Source: Pedobacter steynii
GTDB lineage: Bacteria > Bacteroidota > Bacteroidia > Sphingobacteriales > Sphingobacteriaceae
Direction: 5' to 3'
DNA length: 64,000 nt
Assembly: GCF_001721645.1 (NCBI RefSeq)
Contig: NZ_CP017141.1
Location: 4,836,001-4,900,000, forward strand
Shown here: positions 43,704-53,565 of the stretch, one piece after another
How the letters are laid out: every line of letters starts with the position of its first letter
How positions within the stretch are numbered: the stretch's first letter is position 1
Notes under the pieces: generated by a model
Database searches by the model: none
Told to the model about the DNA's origin: nothing
Seen by the model: only the letters and a program-made list of their open reading frames with translations
Position numbers and translations under genes: made by a program

Positions 43704-44339
43704 TTAGGGCTTCAGGTTTTCCTTAATAAAAACAAGTGGATTGAAAAAGCGGAGATCCAGCTGTTTTTTGTTCATGGTCAGCCAGCTGGCACAACCATAA
43801 TCGTCAAAACTTTTTCTGATTTCCAGGTGTAAATGATGGTAATCACCTCCATATTTCTTTGACTCTACAGGAGTAAATAAACGGGCAATTTTTACGTTTT
43901 CGTCTACTTGCTGGCCATTGCTGACATAAACTTCTTTTAAATGCTTGTAAGAAGTAAACATGATTTTACCATCAGGCAATTTATGTTTAAGCACTACTGT
44001 GCGCTGATTTTCGCCAAGGTGTACGGAGCAGACAATGCCTTTTGCCATTGGATAAACGCTAACCAGTTTACTTTTAGGCTTTAAAGGATTGATGTCTATA
44101 GCGGTATGTACATGGCCTTTCAGGTAGCTGTCGCGATGGTCTCCGAAAATACTGACCACCCTGATTTGTCTGGCGTCTTTGCGGTTAGCCACATCAAAAG
44201 GGAGATACCATTTACTGGCTACTGCATTTGGGGCAGTATCGGTATAATAAGGTTTCCACCGGTCACGGTCGCGCTCAATGGTCATTGGCGGGTCCGGGGC
44301 CAGCCATAGCAATATCATGGGGAAGAGTAATAGTTTCAT
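43704..44339 (-). CDS. M23-family metallopeptidase-like protein
   Basis: 211 residues with a signal-like N-terminus (LLLFPMILLWLAP). The LytM zinc motifs are present: H78-x3-D82 in GHVHTAIDINP and H169-L-H171 in YHHLHLEI, with His133 in YKHL. M23 peptidases cleave peptidoglycan cross-bridges or regulate amidases. Unlike many relatives it has no LysM or coiled-coil part. The gene lies 9 bp after the DinB-fold gene on the same strand. Confidence 0.8.
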   Translation of the reverse strand: MKLLLFPMILLWLAPDPPMTIERDRDRWKPYYTDTAPNAVASKWYLPFDVANRKDARQIRVVSIFGDHRDSYLKGHVHTAIDINPLKPKSKLVSVYPMAKGIVCSVHLGENQRTVVLKHKLPDGKIMFTSYKHLKEVYVSNGQQVDENVKIARLFTPVESKKYGGDYHHLHLEIRKSFDDYGCASWLTMNKKQLDLRFFNPLVFIKENLKP

Positions 44340-44348
44340 AGCTTTATT

Positions 44349-44822
44349 TTAAACGAGGTGTTTCAATGCCATAATATATCCAAGATGCATGCTTTCATGT
44401 AAGGGGAGATAGCTGAGGATGTCATTGATGTTGTTCAGTTCTAGTCCGTAGCTGTTTACCCATGCACTGTAATGGTCAAACTTAGGCGTGTTAAGGTCTG
44501 CTTCCAATTGTGCTGTAGTGCTAATCAGAAGTGCTTTAATGTGTTCAATCTCTTCGGCAGAGACCGGTTTTTCGGGTTTGCTGCCTGGTTTATAGGATTG
44601 GATAAAGGAATCAGGGACAAGAGCCTCCTGTCCGGATTTTACATAACAAAGGTTCTGCTGGCTGGCGATTAAATGAGCCACATTCCAGATGATATTGTTG
44701 TTAAAACCTTCCGGGATCCGGTTTAACTGTTCTGTATTCAATTGTTCCACACTTTTCAGTATGGCAGACCTTAATTTTGTTAAGGTGATGATCTGAGGGA
44801 AATTTTCGTTGGGCATAGTCAT
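44349..44822 (-). CDS. DinB-family protein
   Basis: 157-residue four-helix-bundle protein of the DinB/YfiT superfamily. Putative metal-ligand histidines are visible in NIIWNVAHLIA and in LPLHESMHLGYIM. Family members include thiol transferases and damage-inducible proteins; function here is not known. The next gene downstream is the M23 peptidase. Confidence 0.85.
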   Translation of the reverse strand: MTMPNENFPQIITLTKLRSAILKSVEQLNTEQLNRIPEGFNNNIIWNVAHLIASQQNLCYVKSGQEALVPDSFIQSYKPGSKPEKPVSAEEIEHIKALLISTTAQLEADLNTPKFDHYSAWVNSYGLELNNINDILSYLPLHESMHLGYIMALKHLV

Positions 44823-44904
44823 GTAATCACCTATTTAGAAATGAAGAATGGGCTGTCTGTAATTATTTTGAAAGATAGTTATTTTCTTATTTTTTTCGCT
44901 TTTT

Positions 44905-45732
44905 TCAGCTGGGTTTTCCTGGCAGATGTTCAAGCTTCAGTTTGAGTGCATTATACTCTGTTTCCAGGTTCCGGAAGGCTTTGGTGTTCAGTTCAGTAGT
45001 GATACGAAGGTCGATAATCCTGAAATATTCTGCGGAGATATGATCAAACCTGTTTTTTAGTAACTGATACTTTTCCTGTTGTGCTTTTTCTTCAGGACTG
45101 CCTGCCTCGCCATTGAAATTGCCCAGGTATACACTGTCAGAAATTTGCTTTCCATCAGCCGATTTAAAGCAAATATAGGCTTCCAGTTGTTGTGCCAGAT
45201 CTTCCTTGGAAAGGGGGAAGAAATGGGCTCCTGCATCCCGCCGGCAGGCGTTAATGCTACCGCTGGATAAGCCTTTTAATGGATGGCAAATCAGCACCAT
45301 GACCATGTCATCCCGTCTTCCATTACCGGTATCCCAGCTGATTTGCAGGCCGGTATCTGTCTTCTGCATTTTCAGGTTTTCTGCAACCGGTAAATTGCCA
45401 TAACTCAGTACCACCTTGCTGTAATCCACTCTGATGTTGGGATATTCGCCTTTTAAGGCCTGTTTTTTATTGTAGGAAGTAGCCAGGTTGTGCTGATTTT
45501 TAACTGTTCCTCTTGCTTCAATTTCAAAACTGGAATTGATAAAAGCAGTGATGGGCCTTAACAGGTTCATCGTTACCGTCATAGCCTGATAATTGGCCAG
45601 CTGGTCTTTACTGTGTTTATTGCGTTTGTGGCCAATGGTGCGTGTAACGACCTGCCCGTTTAAGATATAGGAAACCAGATTTCCTACTTTTCCGATAACT
45701 GGTCCATGAGGACCATAAGGAGATAATGCCAT
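44905..45732 (-). CDS. DUF6266 family protein
   Basis: 275 residues from ATG 45732 (a TTG two codons earlier is in frame). The N-terminus GPHGPVIGKVGNLVSYILNG is the hallmark of DUF6266, a Bacteroidota family with an N-terminal segment like that of phage structural proteins and beta-rich middle. The middle contains an Ig/fibronectin-like stretch (TGLQISWDTGNGRRDDMVMV). The C-terminal 60 residues look coiled-coil (EYNALKLKLEH). Function unknown; transcribed alone. Confidence 0.75.
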   Translation of the reverse strand: MALSPYGPHGPVIGKVGNLVSYILNGQVVTRTIGHKRNKHSKDQLANYQAMTVTMNLLRPITAFINSSFEIEARGTVKNQHNLATSYNKKQALKGEYPNIRVDYSKVVLSYGNLPVAENLKMQKTDTGLQISWDTGNGRRDDMVMVLICHPLKGLSSGSINACRRDAGAHFFPLSKEDLAQQLEAYICFKSADGKQISDSVYLGNFNGEAGSPEEKAQQEKYQLLKNRFDHISAEYFRIIDLRITTELNTKAFRNLETEYNALKLKLEHLPGKPS

Positions 45733-46257
45733 AATCAATAGGTTAATTGTTTTAATCCAAGTTACTCAAAGTTCTCTGTAAAAACAATATGATGACGACC
45801 GGAATTTACCTTGCAGACGTACGTTGTTTATACCAGCTTTCCATTTATCTGAGTTTTTTTTCTACTAATAGTGTGCCATTAATCAGTGTTGAATTGGCTA
45901 TCAGCTGTATTAAGGCCCTGTCAACCCTCAGCAAATATCCATTAAAAGCTCATATAAATAAAAGCCTGGTGCAAAGGAGAACCCAGCTGGTTTCTGGCCG
46001 GCCTGAAACTAAAAATGACAAAGAGATGAGCAAGAGGATGAGATAGGGTATTTCTATTCTATTTGTGAATATTACAGAATTGAAGGAAAGAAGGGTGTCA
46101 ACATACGCAATAAAATTAGATGGAATGAAATTTCACCTAAAATGGGTATTGTGTTTTTGGATCCGTTCAAAAAAAGAGAAGAATAATTAGGAAAACATCT
46201 GATTTTTTGAAGTATTATTTGATTATGTATTGTATTTTTGCAAAAAAATTCAAATAA
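45733..46257. other. Intergenic region without supported gene
   Basis: 525 bp between divergent genes. An 85-codon frame (45789-46046, plus) has a composition unlike a real protein and no recognisable start context. Only the mqo promoter element near the right end is supported; no other structured element was seen. Confidence 0.5.
46233..46240 (+). promoter_or_regulatory. -7 promoter element of mqo
   Basis: TATTTTTG followed by C matches the Bacteroidota -7 consensus, 17 bp before the mqo start codon. A TTTG at 46206-46209 lies 23 bp upstream, slightly longer than the usual spacing. Confidence 0.55.
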
Positions 46258-47763
46258 ATGACTCGTAAGAATAGTAATTCGGAAAAAACTGCGGATGTGG
46301 TATTGATTGGAGCGGGGATAATGAGCGCGACCCTAGGGATGTTACTCAAAGAATTGCAGCCGGATATCACCATAGAAATTTTTGAAAGACTGGACGTCGC
46401 TGCTGCGGAGAGTTCTGATGCCTGGAATAATGCAGGTACGGGACATTCTGCCTTTTGTGAATTGAACTATACCCCTCAAAAGGAAGATGGTTCTGTAGAA
46501 ACCGCAAAAGCAGTAGCCATTGCCGAATCTTTCGAAGTATCCAAACAGTTTTGGTCTTTCCTGGTTCAGCATAACCTGGTAGGATCTCCGGAAACATTTA
46601 TTAAGAGCATTCCTCATATCAGCTTTGTCTGGGGAGAGAAGAATGTTGAGTTTTTAAAAGAACGTTATTCAAAACTTCAGCAAAGCCTCCTTTTTCAGGG
46701 AATGGACTATTCTGAAGATCCTAAGGTGTTAAAAGAGTGGATGCCATTGGTCATGGACGAACGTGATCCTGCCGAAAAGGTAGCTGCTACAAAAATGACA
46801 TTGGGAACGGATGTGAATTTTGGTGCCTTAACCCGAATGATGTTCAATCACCTTCAGAAAAAAGAAAATGTAAACATGCATTTTCATCATGAAGTTAAAA
46901 AGTTAAAACAAAAGAACGGTCTGTGGGAAGTTAAAGTGAAAGATGAGGCAACCGGAGATAAAAGAGTAGTAAAAGCAAAATTTGTATTTATCGGTGCTGG
47001 AGGTGGTTCTCTTCCATTATTGGAGAAATCTGATATTCCTGAAGGTAAAGGTTTTGGTGGTTTCCCGGTAAGCGGGCAATGGCTGAAATGTATCAATCCG
47101 GATGTCATTGCACGTCATGATGCAAAGGTGTATGGTAAAGCCTCGGTAGGAGCACCTCCGATGTCGGTACCTCACCTGGATACGCGTATGATTGATGGCA
47201 AAAGAGCATTGCTTTTTGGTCCTTATGCCGGATTTTCTACCCGTTTCCTGAAACATGGTTCTTTGCTGGACCTTCCTCTATCCATTAAAGTAAACAATAT
47301 CCGTCCGATGATTTCCGCCGGATTGGATAACCTGCCGCTGACTAAATATCTGATCAACCAGGTACGTCAATCTCCGGAAGACAGAATGGAGGCGTTGAGG
47401 GAATATCTGCCAACTGCTAAAATGGAAGACTGGGAGCTGGAAACAGCAGGCCAGCGTGTTCAGGTGATCAAAAAGGATGAAGAGCATGGTGGAATTCTGG
47501 AGTTTGGAACGGAAGTGGTAACCGCTGCTGACGGATCTATTGCAGCATTGCTGGGCGCTTCACCTGGTGCTTCAACTGCAGTATCAATTATGATTACCTT
47601 AATGGAACGTTGTTTCGGAGAAAAAGTGAAAAGCCCGGAATGGCAGGCAAAATTGAAAGAAATGATTCCTTCTTATGGACAGTTGCTCAGCAATAATGTT
47701 GAAATGACAAAAGTAATCAGATCAAATACAACAGAGACTTTAAATTTGCAGACTGCAGGGTAG
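46258..47763 (+). CDS. mqo: Malate:quinone oxidoreductase
   Basis: FAD-dependent peripheral-membrane enzyme oxidising malate to oxaloacetate with electrons passed to menaquinone, a bypass of soluble malate dehydrogenase. 501 residues, full length. Dinucleotide-binding motif VVLIGAGIMSATLG and then DAWNNAGTGHSAFCELNYTP, diagnostic of Mqo; FGPYAGFSTRFLK and GASPGASTAV near the C-terminus are also conserved. It is a single-gene unit with its own promoter and a terminator. Confidence 0.95.
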   Translation: MTRKNSNSEKTADVVLIGAGIMSATLGMLLKELQPDITIEIFERLDVAAAESSDAWNNAGTGHSAFCELNYTPQKEDGSVETAKAVAIAESFEVSKQFWSFLVQHNLVGSPETFIKSIPHISFVWGEKNVEFLKERYSKLQQSLLFQGMDYSEDPKVLKEWMPLVMDERDPAEKVAATKMTLGTDVNFGALTRMMFNHLQKKENVNMHFHHEVKKLKQKNGLWEVKVKDEATGDKRVVKAKFVFIGAGGGSLPLLEKSDIPEGKGFGGFPVSGQWLKCINPDVIARHDAKVYGKASVGAPPMSVPHLDTRMIDGKRALLFGPYAGFSTRFLKHGSLLDLPLSIKVNNIRPMISAGLDNLPLTKYLINQVRQSPEDRMEALREYLPTAKMEDWELETAGQRVQVIKKDEEHGGILEFGTEVVTAADGSIAALLGASPGASTAVSIMITLMERCFGEKVKSPEWQAKLKEMIPSYGQLLSNNVEMTKVIRSNTTETLNLQTAG

Positions 47764-47780
47764 TGTTGATGAAAACTTAT

Positions 47781-47818
47781 AAAAATGGCCATGGTGTAAA
47801 AACTATGGCCATTTTTTT
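47781..47818. terminator. Intrinsic terminator between convergent mqo and ABC permease
   Basis: AAAAATGGCCAT / ATGGCCATTTTT, a perfect 12-bp stem with a 12-base loop and T tract. Its right end abuts the stop codon of the convergent permease gene. Confidence 0.85.
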
Positions 47819-49391
47819 ACAAGTTTCTCGTCTGGTGCTTTCTTATCACAAAACTGCAGATCAACAGCAGTATGTTTATCATAAGAATGATACCCATCAT
47901 TCCAGCATAGTTCTCAAAAGCTAACGCGCCAAGGTAATGCATTTGAGGTATTCCCTGAAAAACGATATAAGTCAATGCAAAAAACAGAATTTCGAATAGT
48001 TTTTTGCTGCCGCTAATGATGCCAAGGCAGGTGCTGAGCAATATAATAAACAGGGATCCATTGATGACCTGGAGCATAACCATGTAGTTGGAGGCCAGTA
48101 ACAGGCGACAGATGACCGGTAAAGCCAATATCAGCAATAAGCTGAAACCTGCAATAATTTGCGCCGGTAGCATTCTTTGCAGGGGTTTATAGGAGGCATA
48201 AGTGAAATAATGAATCCGGTTGGTTTTCTCCTTTGTGCTGAGGTCTGATATTCTGCTCACCTGAAGGAACAACAGTACCGGAAGCAGAAAGGAACAGGCA
48301 AATGTTAAAGGGACAAACAGCGTGGCGATCCACAAGCCGATATTTATCGCCCATAGCCATTTTGAATCTTTTCTGATCATGAGCAACAGCTCCGTTTTGA
48401 AGAATGGAAAAATGCCATAAGCCGGTATGATGGCCGGAAGCGCAGATTTATGAAAAATGGTTCGGGTAGCAATTGTTCCTGTTGAAGCTGTTTCTTCCTC
48501 TTTTTTTCTTTCTTTTTTCATCGCTTGTTTAAAATCGAACCGGTGGAAGAAAAAGGAGGACAGGTAGACCATTGAAAGTATAAACCCCATCCATAGCATC
48601 CTGCTGAAGAGGTAAAATCCAGTCCAGGAAACGCCTTCCCAAACAAAAGTTTTATAGTCATTTCTGCTATGAATCGTATAGCCAAGGGATATCTTTTCAA
48701 TATGTTCATTGAAATCGGTATTCACTTTGTTTTTTACACTGTTGACTACCGTTCTTAATCCAAAAGCATCAGTAATTACCTCCACCTGATTTTCATTGTT
48801 GTTATTGACATTACTCATGATTCCACCGAAAAGCAGAATGTAGATGAGGTATTGCAGAATGCTTTTCCTACCCAGAAATACCTCGGCCAATATGGCGAGG
48901 CCGGAGACCAGAAACATCGCAGGAACGACCATCAGAAAGTAAGGCAACAGAAAATCACTGAGCTGAAAAGGATAACCATGACTTCGGACAAAAAACATCA
49001 GAATGGCCACTAAAAGTGCAAAACCGGAAATGGTAAGCAGGACCAGCAGATTACTCAGGAGTTTGCTGAGCAGGTAACCAAAATTTGAAATTGGTGTGGT
49101 GGCAATGATCAACCCAACTTCTGTTTCAATGTCTTTTTTTATCCCGCTGTTTACCAGGAAGAAACCACATAAGGAAAGGATAAGCGTACTCATCATAGCC
49201 GATACGTGGCCTACCCATGCGGAATTGTAGACTCCCCGATACCCGGCCATGGTAAAGGTGGTGTAGTTTGCATCGGGGGTTGGAACAAAAGACCAGGCGG
49301 CATAAATGGTTACGGCAAGCGTAATGAGGAAGGCATAACTACGGCTGCGTTGCAGGTAGTCTGCTTTAATGATGGGATATAGATAGTTCAA
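47817..49391 (-). CDS. ABC-2 type transporter permease
   Basis: 524-residue integral membrane protein with roughly twelve hydrophobic segments in two clusters. The N-terminal half carries an extended region between TM1 and TM2 (FTMAGYRGVYNSAWVGHVSA) as in ABC-2 permeases; the second half (from about residue 325) repeats the TM pattern. It is the membrane partner of the ATPase gene that precedes it by 4 bp. Substrate unknown; related Bacteroidota systems resemble antibiotic/lantibiotic-type exporters. Confidence 0.85.
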   Translation of the reverse strand: MNYLYPIIKADYLQRSRSYAFLITLAVTIYAAWSFVPTPDANYTTFTMAGYRGVYNSAWVGHVSAMMSTLILSLCGFFLVNSGIKKDIETEVGLIIATTPISNFGYLLSKLLSNLLVLLTISGFALLVAILMFFVRSHGYPFQLSDFLLPYFLMVVPAMFLVSGLAILAEVFLGRKSILQYLIYILLFGGIMSNVNNNNENQVEVITDAFGLRTVVNSVKNKVNTDFNEHIEKISLGYTIHSRNDYKTFVWEGVSWTGFYLFSRMLWMGFILSMVYLSSFFFHRFDFKQAMKKERKKEEETASTGTIATRTIFHKSALPAIIPAYGIFPFFKTELLLMIRKDSKWLWAINIGLWIATLFVPLTFACSFLLPVLLFLQVSRISDLSTKEKTNRIHYFTYASYKPLQRMLPAQIIAGFSLLLILALPVICRLLLASNYMVMLQVINGSLFIILLSTCLGIISGSKKLFEILFFALTYIVFQGIPQMHYLGALAFENYAGMMGIILMINILLLICSFVIRKHQTRNL

Positions 49392-49395
49392 AGCC

Positions 49396-50268
49396 TTAAT
49401 GCTGATTTTGGGTTAAAAATAAATAGACATCTTCTAAACCGGCGGTTACATTTCTGGCTCCGGCTTCCATCTCCGTAGCATTGGAAATGTAGCGCAGTTG
49501 TGTTTTTTCTGCCTGTCTGCTGGTATTGATCACCTGGTGTCTGGCTTTAAAAGCTTCCAGGTCAGTATGAGCAATGGTGGTTTCAAAAACCCTGTTTTCA
49601 ATTCTTCCGATGATTGCCGAAGGGATGGCTTTATCAATCAGCTTTCCGCTTTTCATGATGGCCACTTCGTCGGCTATGGTTTCAATATCGGAAACAATAT
49701 GTGAAGAAAGGATAACGATTGCCTCACTGGCCATTTCCGAGATCAGGTCACGAAAACGGACCCGCTCTTCGGGGTCAAGACCTACGGTAGGTTCATCAAA
49801 GATCAATACTTTCGGGTCATTGAGCAGTGTCTGGGCAATTCCGATTCTTTGCTTCATCCCTCCGGAATAACTTCCTATGGGGCGTCTGGCATCTGCCGTC
49901 AGGTTCACGCCATCGAGCAGCATATCAATCCTTTTGCGCAGGCCCGGTCCTCCGACACCTTTCATTGCGGCAATATATTCCAGGAATTCATAGGCATTCA
50001 GGTTGGGATAAACCCCGAAATCCTGTGGCAGATAACCCAGTATTTTTCGGATGCTGTCTGGATTTTTGGCGATGTCTTCTCCGTTCAGAAACAAGGTGCC
50101 GCGGGTTGGTTTGCTGATGGTCGCAATAATCTTCATCAGGGTGGATTTTCCGGCGCCATTCGGGCCAAGCAAGCCCAGTACCCCTTTATCAATGGTAATG
50201 GAAAAATCAGATAGTCCTGTTTTTTGCTGGTTGTATTGTTTGGTTAGGTTTTTAATCTCTAAGGTCAT
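49396..50268 (-). CDS. ABC transporter ATP-binding protein
   Basis: 290 residues from ATG 50268; an upstream ATG at 50289 adds seven residues. Walker A GPNGAGKST, Q-loop YLPQDFGVYP, signature YSGGMKQRIGIAQ, Walker B VLIFDEPTVGLDP and the switch His in ILSSHIVSDIE are all intact. The C-terminal 70 residues are a variable accessory domain. Pairs with the permease 4 bp downstream; energises export by the ABC-2 subunit. Confidence 0.93.
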   Translation of the reverse strand: MTLEIKNLTKQYNQQKTGLSDFSITIDKGVLGLLGPNGAGKSTLMKIIATISKPTRGTLFLNGEDIAKNPDSIRKILGYLPQDFGVYPNLNAYEFLEYIAAMKGVGGPGLRKRIDMLLDGVNLTADARRPIGSYSGGMKQRIGIAQTLLNDPKVLIFDEPTVGLDPEERVRFRDLISEMASEAIVILSSHIVSDIETIADEVAIMKSGKLIDKAIPSAIIGRIENRVFETTIAHTDLEAFKARHQVINTSRQAEKTQLRYISNATEMEAGARNVTAGLEDVYLFLTQNQH

Positions 50269-50419
50269 GGTTTTCGTTTCTATAGGCATGAGACGTAAGC
50301 ATAGAGAAGAAGGTTACCGGCGGCAGGTTAATTAAGGCATATTTTTCGTATTATTGATTATACTCCAGCTTTATGCCGGTTTGAAAACAATTTGCAGCTC
50401 AAAAATGTTAGCTATTTAA

Positions 50420-52864
50420 ATGGAAAAACTGCCTCGCTGGTCTAAAATAGCCCTCAAAATATTCGCAGGCCTCGTAGCCTTAGTCCTGATTGTCTTCACT
50501 GCACTTGGATTGTATGTCAATGCCAACAAGAAAGCCCTGCTGGAAACCATCACCAAACAACTGAACAAGAACCTCAATGGTAGTCTGACCATCGGAAATA
50601 TGGAGCCTACTTTCTTTAAAGGTTTCCCCGGCGTTTCCATCAGTCTCAAAAATGTGGTGATGAAGGACAGTCTCTGGAAACAACACCAGCATACTTTACT
50701 GGATGCGAAAGACTTTGACGTTTCCGTAAATACCATGGCTTTGTTGACGGGTACGATTGAGATTAAGAAAATAGGCATCAGTAATGCCACCATTTACCTG
50801 TATACCGACAGCAATGGGTATAGCAATACGGCAATCTTCAGAAAGAAAGATAAAAAGAAAAAGCCCGAAAATGAGGAGGATAGTTCAGATGCAAGATTGA
50901 AAAAATTCAACCTGAGTAAGGTGAATTTTGTGGTGGACAATCAAAAAGGACATAAACTTTTTCAGTTTGATGTAGATGAGCTGAAGGGGGATATGGATTA
51001 TTCCTTTTCCGGCTGGGAAGCAAAATTAAAGCTGAAGACCCTGGCCAGAAGTCTGGCTTTTAATACCAGGAGGGGAAGTTTTATAAAGGATAAACTGTTG
51101 GAAGGTCCTTTTAAGATCAACTATAATGAAGATAGCGGAATAATTGATGTGGCACCTAATCAATTGAATATTGGAAAAGACCCTTTCCTGATTGGTGCTA
51201 AATTTGATACCTCAAAAGAAAACACGGAGTTTACCATTAATATTAAAGCTCCTGGTATTCTTTGGAAGGATGCTGCGGCGCTATTGGCTCCGAATATCAG
51301 CGCTAAACTAAATATGTTTGACCTGAAGGTACCTATAGATGTCACCTGTACGCTTGCAGGAAATATGGGGCCGGGTGGTGATCCTGAGATTAATGTAACG
51401 GCATTGGTAAAGGATAATGTGCTGACTACCCCAGGTGCGGTTGTCGATAGCTGCAACTTTAAAGGGGTTTTTACCAATAATTATGAAAAGGGCAAGGGCT
51501 TCACAGATGCGAACTCCGCCATAAAACTCTACCAGTTTAAAGGAAGTTATAGTGAAATGCCTTTTTCAATTGATACCATGTTTATCCATAATCTGGATAA
51601 ACCTATTGCTACAGGCGTATTCAAATCGAAATTTGAAATCTCTAAGCTCAATAAAGCTATTGGAGAAGAGACTCTGAAATTTACTAAAGGGGTTGCGAAT
51701 GTGAGGCTGGCTTACCGGGCAGATATTGTAGACTTTAAATTGTCGAAACCCATTGTGACCGGGGTGGTAGACATTGTAAATGCAGATGTAAGCTATGTGC
51801 CCAGAAAGTTGAATTTTACGAATACCGCGATTTCACTTAATTTTACGAGTAAGGATCTTTTTATTAAAAATATCCGCTTGCAGAGCGGTAAAAGTGTGGT
51901 GTTGATGGATGGGACGATCCGCAATTTCTTAAACCTGTATTATACCGCTCCGGAAAAAATCCTGTTGAACTGGCAGATCACCAGTCCGGAACTGCATCTT
52001 GGGGAATTTTTTGGGTTTCTGGGCAGCCGCAAACCAGCGAGGAAAGCGAAGCGAAACACCAGGCACAGTAATTTTTCGGATGATATGAACGACCTCTTTG
52101 AAAAAAGTATGGTCGATATGCATTTAAGGGTGGCAAAAGTGTATTACAATAAGTTTGTGGCCACGGACGCTACCGCAGATCTTTTTCTTTCAGAGTCCGG
52201 AATAGGATTAAAAAACATCAGTGTTAAACATGGGGGAGGTTCATTGAAAGTAGATGGAAACATCTCTCAAAAAGGAGGTTTGAATCATTTTTCTATCAAT
52301 ACCACCCTAAGCAATGTAGACATTAAAAATTTCTTTTATTCTTTTGACAACTTCGGACTGAAAAGTCTGACCTCGAAAAACCTGAAAGGCTTTTTGTATT
52401 CCAAAACAAAGATTGGGGGATCGATTACCGATCAGGGTAAATTGGTAACCAACTCCCTGAGGGGGAATATTGCATTTGACGTTAAAAGAGGGGCTTTACT
52501 AAAATTCGATCCCATCAGAAACGTGGGTAAATTTGCTTTCCCTTTCCGGGATCTGGATAACATTACTTTCGAAAACCTGAACGGCAGATTTGACATCATG
52601 GGACCCCGGATTAAAATCAATCCGATGCAGATCAATTCGAGCATTCTCAATATGGATGTTGCCGGAATTTATTCGATGTCTACCGGAACGAATATAGAGG
52701 TGGATGTCCCACTTAGAAATCCAAAAAAAGACGAGGACATTACCGATAAAAAAGAAATTCAGGAACGCCGGATGAAGGGTATTGTACTTCATTTGCTGGC
52801 AACCGACGGGGAAGATGGGAAGATCAAAATCAAATTGGTACGGAACCACAATAAAGGGAAATAA
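50420..52864 (+). CDS. AsmA-like protein
   Basis: 814 residues. A single N-terminal TM segment (IFAGLVALVLIVFTALGLYV, about residues 15-35) is followed by the AsmA N-terminal pattern (LNKNLNGSLTIGNMEPTFFKGFPGVSI, SLKNVVMKD) and a long beta-rich periplasmic body. The C-terminal part is AsmA_2-like (LRGNIAFDVKRGALLKFDPIR, MQINSSILNMDVAGIYSM). AsmA-like proteins are thought to bridge the periplasm for phospholipid transport to the outer membrane. No neighbour specifies its role. Confidence 0.85.
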   Translation: MEKLPRWSKIALKIFAGLVALVLIVFTALGLYVNANKKALLETITKQLNKNLNGSLTIGNMEPTFFKGFPGVSISLKNVVMKDSLWKQHQHTLLDAKDFDVSVNTMALLTGTIEIKKIGISNATIYLYTDSNGYSNTAIFRKKDKKKKPENEEDSSDARLKKFNLSKVNFVVDNQKGHKLFQFDVDELKGDMDYSFSGWEAKLKLKTLARSLAFNTRRGSFIKDKLLEGPFKINYNEDSGIIDVAPNQLNIGKDPFLIGAKFDTSKENTEFTINIKAPGILWKDAAALLAPNISAKLNMFDLKVPIDVTCTLAGNMGPGGDPEINVTALVKDNVLTTPGAVVDSCNFKGVFTNNYEKGKGFTDANSAIKLYQFKGSYSEMPFSIDTMFIHNLDKPIATGVFKSKFEISKLNKAIGEETLKFTKGVANVRLAYRADIVDFKLSKPIVTGVVDIVNADVSYVPRKLNFTNTAISLNFTSKDLFIKNIRLQSGKSVVLMDGTIRNFLNLYYTAPEKILLNWQITSPELHLGEFFGFLGSRKPARKAKRNTRHSNFSDDMNDLFEKSMVDMHLRVAKVYYNKFVATDATADLFLSESGIGLKNISVKHGGGSLKVDGNISQKGGLNHFSINTTLSNVDIKNFFYSFDNFGLKSLTSKNLKGFLYSKTKIGGSITDQGKLVTNSLRGNIAFDVKRGALLKFDPIRNVGKFAFPFRDLDNITFENLNGRFDIMGPRIKINPMQINSSILNMDVAGIYSMSTGTNIEVDVPLRNPKKDEDITDKKEIQERRMKGIVLHLLATDGEDGKIKIKLVRNHNKGK

Positions 52865-52981
52865 CCGGCCTTTTTTATACCTGTAATCAATTCCACAAAA
52901 TATTTCATTAAATTTCAATATGCAGGCAACCTATTCCAGGTTGCCTGCGTACTTGTGTATATAATGATTTAACTTTTTTAC

Positions 52982-53512
52982 GTGGACGACTCAATCATTC
53001 AGGATTTAATAGATGGCTGTAAAAAGAAAGACCGGAAAAGTCAGAAAGGACTTTATCAGGGATATTATAGCTATGCCATGAGGATGTGTATTCGTTACGC
53101 GAAGGATAAAGATGAAGCGATTGAACTGGTTAATGATGGTTTTCTGAGGGTGTTCATCAATATTCACCGGTATGATAAATCAAAACCATTTACACCATGG
53201 TTGAGTACCATTATGATCAATACTTCAATAGATCATTACAGAAAGCAAATAAGGCGTATGGAAATGGAAGAATTAAATGCAAAACATGAGATGGAGGATC
53301 AGGAAAGTATCCTTGCTCATATTCATTATGAAGAACTGATTAAACTGGTACAAAAGCTTTCCGTTGCATACAGAACTGTTTTCAATCTGTTTGCCATTGA
53401 TGGTTATTCTCATGAAGAGATTTCTTCAATGCTTTCGATTTCCGTAGGAACGTCTAAGTCAAACCTTTTTAAGGCCAGAGAACAATTGAAAAAAATGCTT
53501 AAAACCACCTGA
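52982..53512 (+). CDS. ECF-type RNA polymerase sigma factor
   Basis: 176 residues, sigma-70 family group 4. The sigma2 region spans about residues 15-85 (YAMRMCIRYAKDKDEAIELV, PFTPWLSTIMINTSIDHYRK) and sigma4 about 125-172 (YRTVFNLFAIDGYSHEEISSML, then SVGTSKSNLFKAREQLKK). GTG 52982 is the only plausible start. It is followed by a gene whose N-terminus looks like an anti-sigma/TM module, the usual Bacteroidota arrangement, and starts a five-gene cluster. Confidence 0.92.
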   Translation: MDDSIIQDLIDGCKKKDRKSQKGLYQGYYSYAMRMCIRYAKDKDEAIELVNDGFLRVFINIHRYDKSKPFTPWLSTIMINTSIDHYRKQIRRMEMEELNAKHEMEDQESILAHIHYEELIKLVQKLSVAYRTVFNLFAIDGYSHEEISSMLSISVGTSKSNLFKAREQLKKMLKTT

Positions 53513-53565
53513 TCAGATGTTGATCATAAAGTAAAATATAAAATAAACCAAGTTAAAACACCATT

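Noticed and set aside
45789..46046. Plus-strand 85-codon frame in the region before mqo
   Set aside because: No recognisable domain, composition or start context; most likely a chance frame.
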